From the NCBI GenBank assembly GCA_947846985.1, contig CANTUZ010000020.1, positions 7,351,459 to 7,415,458 of the forward strand: DNA of 64,000 bases. Direction: 5' to 3'. Both the position numbers and the translations under genes were made by a program. Within the stretch, counting starts at the first letter, position 1; each line of letters starts with the position of its first letter. The notes below the pieces were generated by a model. It had not been told where the DNA came from. It made no database searches and saw nothing but the letters and a program-made list of their open reading frames with translations. Below, piece by piece: positions 16,901 through 26,900 of the stretch. The stretch is from Fratercula arctica (Eukaryota > Chordata > Aves > Charadriiformes > Alcidae).

Positions 16901-19900
16901 GTGTATATAAAATGAAAGCCTTTTTCAAAGTCAATTAAAAAGTTATTCTAAAGTTGGAAAGTTTAAATAGCACCCAGCATCAGCTACTGATAGAATTAAG
17001 ATGTTATAAAAAACAACTAATTTGTTGTGAATGATGTACTGAAACCTGAGAAGCAGTTGCAATCTATACAACTCTTAATACGGACTTATCTATTGTTTTG
17101 AACAATGTCAGTTTCCTCCCAAGCTTAGAAGATCAACTGAAAGTCTGCAAGAGGATAAGTGCAGATCTTTCTACAAGTCATGGTTAGCAGCGTCTGAAAT
17201 GTGATTCACCAACTACCAGTGGGCAAAAAAGAGCTTTAAGCAAAAAACGGGAATAAACAGCACAGTAGTAGTAGTCCCAACATCATCTTTTTCCATCTGC
17301 TAAGGAAAAAGTTTGTGCCTCACCTATTTTAAATCATCCCTTCTCTGGATTAATGAGATTAATCAAATCTAGGCATTGGGCAACTTTTATTCCTTTAAAC
17401 AGTTCTTACCTGAGAGTGAAAGTTTGAAATTGTTGTTGTTTCAATGTCCTTCTTGCCCAAAATTTCCATTTTCACTGGAGTGTTAGGAAAGTTAAAAGCA
17501 AAGTAATCCAGGAAGTCTGGTAAATAAGCAGCTGCTCCATGTACTATGGCTAAAGCATAGTAAGCTGCATTTTTATCGTTTTCACTGAATGACAACGCCA
17601 GAAATTCTTCTGCAAACCTCTCCATCTCCACTGGAGACAAAAATGAGAGTTCATCCATATACGCATGAAGGACCAGAGCACCACCATTGGACTGATGTTC
17701 TTCATGAATGAAGTTACTAAATTTAGTGCCAGTTTTCAAGAAGCTGCTGCGAACAGAATGCTCCTGGTGCGTCACAAATGGTGTTTGCACTCCCTGGGGT
17801 ATTCGATATTCCTGCATTCCCAAATTCAGTCTGCAGAGCTGCTCATCCTTCAGATACCTGAAGGATTCCTTGTTCATTTCTAAGTTATCACACTGTCCTT
17901 GAGACAGAATCTCTTTGTCAATGCGAGTGAGTCCAGCACACACTGTCTGCACTTCCTTGTTGTACATCTTCAGGCGTTTTCCCCTCATATCTTCCCGGTG
18001 TTTCTTTTTCTTTTTTTTCTTTATCTTCTTCATAATAAGACTGTCAGTTCGCTGGGTTTTACCATTTTCATCTGGAGTTTCTGGCAGCAACAATAAAGAG
18101 AAGATTAGAATTCTGCAGTTGCAGCATATTCACCCCAAAAGAATTAAGACCTCTCATTTGCTAAAGCTATCTATTCCTGGGAAGACTGACCAATAATAAT
18201 ACCTTGACTTTTGACTTACAAGACTTAATTATACAAGAAAAAATGCAGTACATCTAGTTATTATACAAAGAAAGTCTTGGATTAAGGAAAACTTGCAAAA
18301 CTCAAACAGAAATATTCCCACTTTTAATAGCTTTATTAGAATACCTTTAAAAGGAGTCCATATTTCAGAACATCTATAATTAAGCACATTAATAACTTCT
18401 GACATTTAAGGCAGTGACATGCAGGGGAAGAGGATAAACAAGTACGTGTAACATTTAAACATTAAGACTTTCATTACAGAACGCTTCCCTGATTTTGGAT
18501 ACACAATATAGAAGCAAAACATAACGCAACTGAAGAGGTACAAGCATTATTGACATTTAGAGGTAGAAATACTTAAAGCTGTTAGCTTTCTGGCCAAAAA
18601 AAAAAAATAATCTTAGACTGCTGATCTTTTGTATTAAAGCTTAGAACTGTTATTTCCAAATAATGAAGATATTGTTAAACAAAACTAAATTTTCGTATCA
18701 AGCTGAGCACAAACTTTGTTAAAGTAAAATATATAAAGCTGTTTTTATAATGTGAATGGTTAGCATCTAGTTTCATCACAGAATTTTATTGTACATTAAT
18801 ACATGACCTTTTATCTGACACTTGAAGTCCAAAAAAGGATTTAACAGGTAGCACTGTTCTCACAGCCTGCCTAGTTTGTGGTACTACGCCAGTTACCAGA
18901 TTGGACAAAGTACAGCAGAAAGCGAAGTACCTGGTGAAAGACATCATTCTGGCCATTTTTAATCCCTATTATAAATCTGCCCTACTAAACTGGTGACAGA
19001 CTTTGTAGCTCTTCAACACTATGCCAAGGCATCCAGCCCCCAGTTTGTGGCTTGCTGAAGAGCCCAAGGGAGTACTGTTTGGTACAGGTGGAATACAGTA
19101 GTCATACTGCTGCTGCATAACCCCATGCTAACTGCCTAAGGAAGGATCCGAATCATCACATCCACATCTTCAGCTATCTTTTGCCAGTCTTGCAGTTAAC
19201 TATTCTGTTAATTCAGAACTAGAAATTAAGAGGCTGCTGGTTTTTTTTAAAAGGTCAATCAACCTGTAAAAGGATGAGAGATAAAATGTAAAGATGTAGT
19301 TGCGTCAAGCAAAATGTAATAGTTTAATTGTGCACCTTTTAGAAATAAAAACTAATTCAAATAATATTTAGCAAGTGACACTAGTAGTTTGAAATCTGGA
19401 TGGCCCAGCTGTTAAAAAACTCAATTGCTGAAACAAGATTTTAATCTGCCTGAATCAAAGAACTATTTCAAGCCAACAGCGCTCATAAACCTCCAAGAGC
19501 CATATTACCAGGATGGCTACAGGGATGAGAACGCTCTGCTGCTGAAGGGAACAGCTGACTAGAAGATGCAATAGCTAAAGTTTTTCAGTTTCGCACAGCA
19601 CGGGGCTTTGTGCTAACACTTCCTTTCTTTGTCTGCAAAGCTATCAAGTTTGTATTCCCTCTTTATTCTCTTGCAGTACTTGAAGTTAAAGAAAAAAAGC
19701 ACCTACGAGATGAACATCTACTGATCTACACGAAAAGGTGTAATGATAAATACACACAGCTTCAAGTTATTTAGTCTAACCACAGAATTTAACTATATCA
19801 TTACACATTTGGTCTCAGAGCTCTTCAGTAAAGATGGCTGACCTTCATAACAGCCTGTTGTAATGAACAGAATTACTCACGAAGCAAAGAGAGAGTTGAT

Positions 19901-22414
19901 TGCTTAATACTAACTTCATACAATTGTCTTCGGACCTGAAATACAAGTTCTCACAGTACTGCTGTTAGCCTTTGCAAACAGCAAATGCCTTTATTTTTAT
20001 ATTACAGCTAGGGAAACCAGGAAAAGAAAGGTGGCAAATCTTGTTTTGATAAGTAAACTGGAACAGTTCTTTGAATAAGCTTTTTTGGAAGTCTCAGAAG
20101 TTAAGCGTGCACAAGCTTACTCAGTCACTAAGCTCTCAGGTATGGATACTGCTTTACTAACTGCAATGAACATACTAATCACACAGAAGATCTTTGTTCT
20201 GGTGGGACCAGAGATCCCAAGCTGAAACTAAACAAGAATTCCATGCCACCGCTGAGCTGTTGGGAATACTTCCTCATAGATGTTTCTAAGTTTTGGTTGT
20301 TAAAGGTGTCTTATTTTAAGCACTTCTAATTTTAGATATCGTTTAAAAACCTCAGATATGCACTAGTCTTAATTCAGAGTATCTTCCTGTTTTGAAGATA
20401 TTCCCTGATAGCAGACATACACCTTGCATGCTGCATTTTGGAACTTCCAGTGAACATTGGTCTGTTTTCAGGGTAAAAGCTACCCTGACTCCCTTCCACT
20501 GCTGCATCTGCTGAACACAGCGGAGTCCCACTGCTGCAGTAAGAGTAACCTCTGTATTAAGTGAAGCTAGACAGTGACGTTATAGTAGTGATGCCTGACA
20601 ATCTTGAAGGAAATATAGTTCTAATTATTCCTTTAAATAAGTGGAAAGACTCCAGTACCTCAAATACAAAGAAAGCTGTAGCCAGATCATCAAACTATGG
20701 TCTCCCACAGCGAGGCAGAGTAATAGCAGAGCCAATAACTCAGCTACTCTAAAACTATTAGACATCACGTAACTGAACACACCAGTATCACCATTAAACA
20801 GCAAAAGCACTGGAGATGTTCATTGTCACCTGTGGCCAAAGATCAGAATAGTACAGTCAAAGAAATAGGCAGTTTAATTAGATTACACATAGAAATAAAA
20901 ACTGATAGTGAAAGACAGGAAAAGAAGTCCAGCCCCATCCTGAAAGCTACTACATATGCAGTCTGGGACAAGTAAGGAAGAGCTTCAGACTTTCACTTAG
21001 CAAACAGCTTTCCTGTGCAAATCTGGAATTCAGATGGTAAATTTAACAGTGTTTAAGCCTTCATTAAAAGAAGGCCTCGTTTGATTACTCTGTTAGAGCT
21101 GACATAGAGTGACACTCCTGGTCTAAGACAACATACTACTTCTGTAGTTTTATCAACATTTATCAAGCTAAAGTTTTAAATCTACAATCCAGTAGCTTTA
21201 TAGCCATTAGTCAAACACAGTGCTTAGAAGCATTAAACAGTAGTGAAAAGTCTCTCCCCATAGTAGTTTTGCCCATTCTTAAGACAGTAGTATCTAGAGT
21301 TTACATTACAGACCTAACTTTCATAGGCACATGCGTCTTTCATGTCTTTGGTACATACTGTCACATATACTCCTGAAGCATAATCCACAACGTATCTTTA
21401 TTACAGCAGCTTTTGCAATTGCTTTTTATCTACGTTGGTCTCACCAAGAGGCTTTTTACTATCAGAAACTTGTGAGCAGAACCAAAAAAAGTCATTCTGC
21501 ACTGTTTAAAAAAAAAAAAAAAAAACGCACTGAAATCCAGAGACGTTTTAGCCTTCCTATCAGAGAAACCTCAGGGGATTTATTTCAGGGGGCAGAAAAA
21601 AAATAGAAAAAGGCAAACACACCGCCAAAACACCATCGGCAGCCCCAGTTCAGCACACGTTAGCGCACCCGCAGCGGGAAGGTGGCTTTGCTCCCACAGC
21701 GCTTGTTCGCCCGCCGCGATGGGGCAGCCCCGGTGCCCCCACCCCGCGGACCGACACCGGCTGCGGCCCCGCGCCCCCCCGCACCCGCTGGGCGCCGGCA
21801 GCGGCCAGCGCTCCCGCCCGCTCCCGCCTCGGCCCGGCCGGGCCCGAGCGAGCGGCTCCGCCGTCGAGCGCGGACGGCCCGGGCAGGCGGCGGGCGGGCA
21901 CCGCTGGGCTGAGCCGCACCGGCCGGGCCGCACCGGCCGGGCAGCCACCGGGGCGGGCGGCGGCCGGGCAGCCCCGCGGCGCCCCCCCCCCCTCACCTCG
22001 CTTGCTGGGCCGCCCGGCTGCCCCGTCGGCGGGGCTGCCCCGCCTCGCCTTCTGCGGCTGCCCGGCGGCCAGGCGTCCGGGCTCGGGGCCGGCGGCGGGG
22101 CGATGCCGGTGATGGTGGTGGCGGCGCTCCTCCAGCGCGGCGGGCGGAGGCAGGCTGAGCGGGGAGAAGGTGAAGAGCCCGGCAGTGGCGGGCAGGCCAG
22201 GAAGGGCGGCCGGGGGCAGCGGCTCCGCCGGGCCGGGCCCCGCCAGCAGCGGCTGGCTCAGCCGGGCCCGCTTACCGCCCGCCGCCTCGCCGGAGGGGCC
22301 CCGTCGCCGCCTCCCGCCGCCGCGGGGCCGGCCGGGCCGGTCCCCGGAGGGGAGCGGGGGCGGCTCCTCCGGGGCCCGGGAGACGGCGCGCACCGCAGCG
22401 ACCTGCGCAGCCAT
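7905..22414 (-). CDS. RSBN1: RSBN1, round spermatid basic protein 1 (JmjC-type histone demethylase family), complete
   Basis: RSBN1 belongs to the family of C. elegans DPY-21, an H4K20me2 demethylase, and acts in the nucleus. Coding exons are 21997-22414, 17410-18080, 11684-11821, 11118-11260, 10057-10224, 8963-9071 and 7905-8366. They total 2109 nt (702 aa); every junction is in phase. The start is [11 protein letters not shown], the first ATG in the frame, in the CpG island. Exon 1 encodes a low-complexity Pro/Gly/Arg region with a His-rich tract ([10 protein letters not shown]). Exon 2 starts at [11 protein letters not shown] and carries a lysine-rich nuclear-localisation stretch. Candidate Fe(II) ligands are H486-A-D488 (in RAHADHVGQ) and H588 (in NVIHQF); this assignment is my inference. 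The C-terminus reads DHAGSSV. Exon 1 is clearly shorter than in mammals, which explains most of the deficit against the roughly 800-residue human protein. RSBN1L is the paralogue alternative. Confidence 0.95.
8766..8820 (+). mobile_element. CR1 LINE 3'-end fragment
   Basis: The segment with GGGCTAGGTAATCATTG, CTCCCTTCCAACTGAA and a terminal ACTCTATTCTG resembles the 3' terminus of avian CR1 elements, which end in ATTCTATGATTCT-like repeats. It is diverged and lies in an RSBN1 intron, antisense to the gene. Confidence 0.5.
9562..9611. repeat. Two-copy tandem repeat, 26-bp period
   Basis: The unit TAATGACGCTCTCTAATTTC followed by TACTCC occurs twice in direct succession; the second copy lacks the last two bases. 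It lies in the RSBN1 intron between exons 6 and 5. The copies are identical over their shared length, so the duplication looks recent. Confidence 0.85.
11822..17409 (-). other. RSBN1 intron 2
   Basis: This 5.6 kb AT-rich intron lies between the KDM-like exon 2 and exon 3. Apart from the CR1 copy at 12391-12955 I see only short poly-A/T runs and no conserved coding segment. Confidence 0.8.
12391..12955 (-). mobile_element. CR1 LINE, 5'-truncated 3' portion
   Basis: In plus orientation this reads as the reverse complement of an avian CR1 3' region. Diagnostic phrases are CCATCCAACCTGGCCTTGAA, CACCTCCAGAGATGGGGCA, TTCTCCAGGCTGAACC, CTCTCTCAGCCTGTCC, CCGCTCCAACAGCTCC and GAGCTTCTCATCAACCAGCA. 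The coding sense is therefore on the minus strand, the same as RSBN1, in whose large intron 2 it sits. The GC content rises sharply against the AT-rich intron. The open frames inside it are degenerate remnants of CR1, not host genes. Confidence 0.88.
18081..21996 (-). other. RSBN1 intron 1
   Basis: This 3.9 kb AT-rich intron runs from the exon 1 donor (CGAG/GTGAGG) to the exon 2 acceptor before ETPDENG. Nothing recognisable was found in it beyond short A/T runs. Confidence 0.8.
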
Positions 22415-22700
22415 TTCACAGTCTCCCTCACACACATTTAAATGGCCCGAGCGCCGGGCGGCACCGCGCACGCGCCGCGACCCGCCGCGGGCGGCGGCGG
22501 CGGGAACTGTAGTCCGCTGGCGCGCGCATGCGCGGGGGGCGGTCACGTGCCCCGGCGGGAGCGGGCGGCGCCGAAAAGCGCCGGGTTATCGCGGATCCGC
22601 GGCTGCGTCGTGGCCCGGCCGCCCGCGGGGGCCCGAGCCGACACCGGCGGGCCGATAAATCAGCTTTGTTTTTGCGGCGTTTCCGACACGCCGTGAAACG
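22415..22700 (-). promoter_or_regulatory. RSBN1 CpG-island promoter with ZNF143-, NRF1- and E-box-like sites
   Basis: Within 135 bp upstream of the RSBN1 ATG lie three well-matched core-promoter motifs. The reverse complement of 22502-22513 gives ACTACAGTTCCC, a ZNF143/Staf-type site. GCGCATGCGC at 22524-22533 is a palindromic NRF1 core, and CACGTG at 22544-22549 is an E-box. The surrounding island runs from about 21700 to 22830. The transcription start is probably between 22430 and 22600. Confidence 0.6.
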
Positions 22701-23924
22701 CTCCAGCGATGAAGTTCACCCGCCACCGCCGAGGTCGGCACCGCGCGTGGGGCGGCCGCGGGCCCGGGCGGCGAGGTGGCGCTGCCCCCTCCCTGTGCAG
22801 CGCGGACCGACTGCAGCAGGAACATCAATCGGGTGAGGCCTTGTGTCGGTTTCTGCTGTTGAGAAAATGGGTGACTTTGGTGAAAAACGGGGCAAGCGCC
22901 TCCTGAGCTGTATGAGCCGTTGCTCCAGCAAAAGTAGCTTAAAAGCGGCTTGAGGTGGCAGCTCCAGCCGTGGTCAGTAGACCCCCCTCTTGACCAAACT
23001 CCCCCGGTCCCACTGGGTTTTTCTCTCTCTACAGGAAAACAATCATATAAAGCCATTTTCAACTTCTTTATTCCTCCCCACTGAGGATATAAATAGCAGA
23101 GGAGTCTGTCTAGAAATGTCATCTTCGAAAGATGCATCTGAAATTTTTTGCTAGAGCCACAAATCCTTAAAAATAGCATTGCTTTAAAAATACAATTATA
23201 TTTTCGTGTTTTGTTTGGGGTTATTTTTTCAGGTAGCGAGGGCAGTTGGGTCAGCTCATTCTGCAGTGTTGTTGCACTAGTTTAGTTTCTGTATGATCAA
23301 TTAGCATTTTAGTCTTACTGACCAAGAATCTAGACAAATTATCTGGTTCACTTAGATTAAAAAAAAATATATATTTCTAAAACCTGAGGTGCTAATTGTA
23401 TGTTAGTCCCAGTACTGTAAACACTTGAGGAAGTGGGGGTCTTTGATTAGGGCAGACCTGCGCCTGTGAGTGAAGTTACACCGATGCCGTGTCTGCGCCA
23501 CCAGAGGCTTGTCCTGCTTTGGTCCCGCCGTGGTCCTGCCACGTCACTCAGTAGTCCTTGCTGGGTCCCCTCACCAGTTTACACTGCTTTGTCTCAGAAA
23601 GCTCAAATCCATCCTTTTGAAGTGAATGTGTTCCAAAACACGACAAAAATGTATTCGTCCTTAGCATAAAGTGTCTGTTCCCGTTTTTAGTTTCCATTGT
23701 GTTGTAAATTAACTGAAAGTGCTTGGCTACTGGTACTTCTGTGTTCTTCTTTGCTTTGAAACTTCAGTTGATGAAGAATGGTGCAAGTAGTGCCTGAGCT
23801 GCAAATATCACGCAACAGCTTTTGATGTATTTATTTTGATGGAAACCTCACTGGGATGAGCACTCAAGGCATATCGGAAGGACTTCACAAATCTGTAATG
23901 CCTGATCCATAAAATGTATCTATC
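22701..23924. other. Interval between RSBN1 promoter and PTPN22 stop
   Basis: The left part is the outer edge of the RSBN1 CpG island. The right part is AT-rich and is presumed PTPN22 3' UTR and short intergenic DNA. Minus-strand AATAAA signals are at 23067-23072 and 23830-23835. No coding sequence was recognised. Confidence 0.5.
23830..23835 (-). terminator. Candidate PTPN22 poly(A) signal
   Basis: A minus-strand AATAAA lies about 90 nt downstream of the PTPN22 stop codon. A second signal at 23067-23072 could give a longer 3' UTR. Which is used cannot be told from sequence. Confidence 0.4.
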
Positions 23925-26900
23925 TTAAATATTCCATGCTGGTGGTGGATTTCTTGGTCCTTTAGGTTTTGAAAATCGATTTGCAAAGCCTAGGAAGAAA
24001 CAATTTTTTTAATGCAATAAATTCTGTGTGTTTTAGATGTTGATGTAATTCCTTAAGATAATACGGTATTTGAAAATACTTGTAATGTCAGTTCTTTCCC
24101 AGACTTTAAGATGTGGCAGACTTAAAGCAACATCCTGTAGTTTTAAGTCAACTGGTGCAAAAACAGTCTGTGAATGTGTGTACGTGACAAATACTGTCAT
24201 TATAGCATGAATATCAAGATAACTGGATTTTATGCCTAATCTAATAGATGACTACTCTCTAGTAGAAGAATTTAAAAATGGAAAAGATGGTATTTCTGCT
24301 CTGCCGTATTATAGCACCTAAGGCAGCAGCCTAGAGGCCATGCTACGGCTTTGGCTTTGTCTTCCACTGTCTCTGTGGCCACATAAAGGCTTTGAGATAC
24401 AGGAAAGACAAATACACGCTTCAGACTGTTCACACACCAAGAAACATTTGTCAGAGTAGGTTTCAGGGTTCGTGTTTTCCATCCTTACCTGTTATTTAAA
24501 CAGTTTGTGAATAAAGTTGTAAACGTGTAAAAACCTAATAAACATTATTTGTAATGTCTGTAAATTTTTAACATTCAGCCTGGTATCTGCATTTAGACTT
24601 TCAAAAAATGGGTACTTCCCACACCAAAACATAAAGACAAAAACATACCAAAGTTAAGGAAAGACCTCGAGTGGTTTGACGGGGCAGATTCTGATGGTTT
24701 TGTCAGCGAAGGTGGACTACAGATGCCTAGAAATAAAAAATGAGACCGAAGCAGTTAGTCCCTGTGGTAATTCCCTGAAGAGCTGGACTGGGACACACCT
24801 GTGGGAAAAGACGTATGGACACACACGCGACAGCGCCGCGCACGGACACGATCGCAGCACGAGACACAGTTCAGTGCTTTCCACACCGGCAGAGCTTGAA
24901 TGCCACACAGTTTAATGACATTATTTACTCATAGCAGGGAGCAAGTGTATGTACTACTGCAGCTCAATCCACTCACAAAATGTTTTCTCAGAAGTGCTTT
25001 AAACAGTTTTTAGCAACCCTATTTTCAAGATACTCATTTTAATTTTAGATCCAAGGCAGCTTAATGAGAAACTCCTTATTTATGCTCCACATAGACTGGG
25101 CAGAACCCAGGGTGGGGCTCACGTTCCCCACAACACCCCTATCCCCCATTTTTAGAGTATTTGTCCCATGACACCGATTTGAATGACCTGAAGAATTTGG
25201 TGTTTTGGGTACACTGGAGCTGTCCCCAGGGTACCCAAAGGGCATTACCAGGGCACGACAGCATCCCTGCGATGCTCCTAAAACAAGTGTTGCTGCCCAG
25301 CTGGGCTGGCGCAGCCCTGCATGTCCTGCCCCAAAGGAGGCAGACGTGCGGGGCATTTCACATCTGACAGTGTCAGGTTCTTGAAAATTCAGTCCCGCAT
25401 ATTTCTTTATGTACTTGCTTAAAGCCATCAGGAAGATGCAGACTTACTCTTTCTCACGTTTTTCAATATTTTCAAGCTCTGTAGGGAAAAAAAAAAAGGC
25501 AGCTTGTTGGAAAAAAATGTAGCAAGGAGTCGATCATTTACTATGGTGAAGGGAATTCACTGATAAATTTAGATGTATCACATCTCATAAGAAGTATCAT
25601 GCCTAGAGTGAAATGCAGAATTCTGCCATTCACTCTGTCTCTGCCTTTTTTCTGGCCATCCCGAATGCCTCCGGTTTGTATTATTCTTGCTGTTGTCCCC
25701 AAATGCTTTTCTGCTCCACTGTAACATCCCAAACTACAATTGCTCGTGCGGATCATTAACGAGGGACACAACAAGAGGAGACCGGTGATGAGCAGAGCCT
25801 GCCCTACGTGGGAATTCAGACTCCCCTGGAGCAGCTTTTCCCAAGAGGAACTGGCACTCCGGACGGATGGAGAGCGGAGGCGTTCACACGGGAATGGCTG
25901 TGTTCCCTGTTCCTAGTGCAGACAGGACTTTAGTTTGCGGTTCTACAACAGATTATTTTTATTATTGTTGTTTCCTTGCCCTAAATATAAGCGGTCTCAA
26001 AGCAGGCAATTTTCACAAGGTTAGCAGTGAGAAAGTAGCACTAGCTGTAACTAGAATGATTTCTTCTCACCCCCTCCCTTCTCAATAGCTTGTGTTTGGT
26101 CTTGTTTCTGTTACCTTGCTTCTCCTGAAGCATTTCATAGGCTCTGACCACGTTTCAGAAGCATTGTTCTCCGAGCCTGGGAGACTCGTCGTAGAATTTC
26201 TTGCAGCAGGCTGCAGACCTGGGGACATACATCAGAACATTTTCAGTGGTCATTTGAGAACCCTTTTGCTTTTTCCTAAGTCCTCTTGTTGTTGCTTTTC
26301 ATTTCCTGTAATGCAGCAGCTCTAGAAGTTTCCAGCAGGTCCCCTCATTGCATTTACTTGCTTTATATCTGCAGAACTCCTGCAGTTCAGTCCTGAAGCA
26401 GTATCGTTGGTAATGCTTTGAACAAGTGGGGCACCATCTCCTCAGCTATCGACAGGTTTAGGTGTAAGTGTAAAATCTCAGCTACATGCCGAGAAAATAA
26501 CTCATCACTCACTCGCTGCATCAGCAAGAACAAATGACTCCGGGGTTCTTTCAGGAAGTGGAGGAGGAGAGTTAGAGCGATCCCGGGTTGTCTCTAAGAA
26601 AGCAAAGATAAAACAGTTGGTTACCTAGCTTTAAACATATATATATATCCGTTCACTGAGAGATCTGGAGTACTTTAACCGGCATATGTCAATCCTCTCA
26701 AAGGAAACACACAACATGCAGCAAAAGATGCAACAACGCTTGGCCCAAGGAGGCTGCGAGGAACGTTGTCATGTGCAGGGTGAGGCAGGAGCTGATTAGG
26801 AAATACAGAACTAGCAGTTCATTTAGTTGCAGAACTGTCTAGTTCTGTTTAGAACTATTTAGTTGCAGAACTATGTAGCAACACAATATTTTCTGTTGGA

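Noticed and set aside
21650..22546. 298-codon minus-strand frame taken as a longer RSBN1
   Set aside because: The upstream end is not an ATG and lies in promoter motifs. The downstream part runs past the exon 1 donor into intron. Only 21997-22414 is coding.
25045..25428. 127-codon minus-strand open frame with an acceptor-like CAG, considered as the last PTPN22 exon
   Set aside because: The true continuation was found further downstream at 24649-24726 and 23925-23989, in the correct phase and nearly identical to the human C-terminus.
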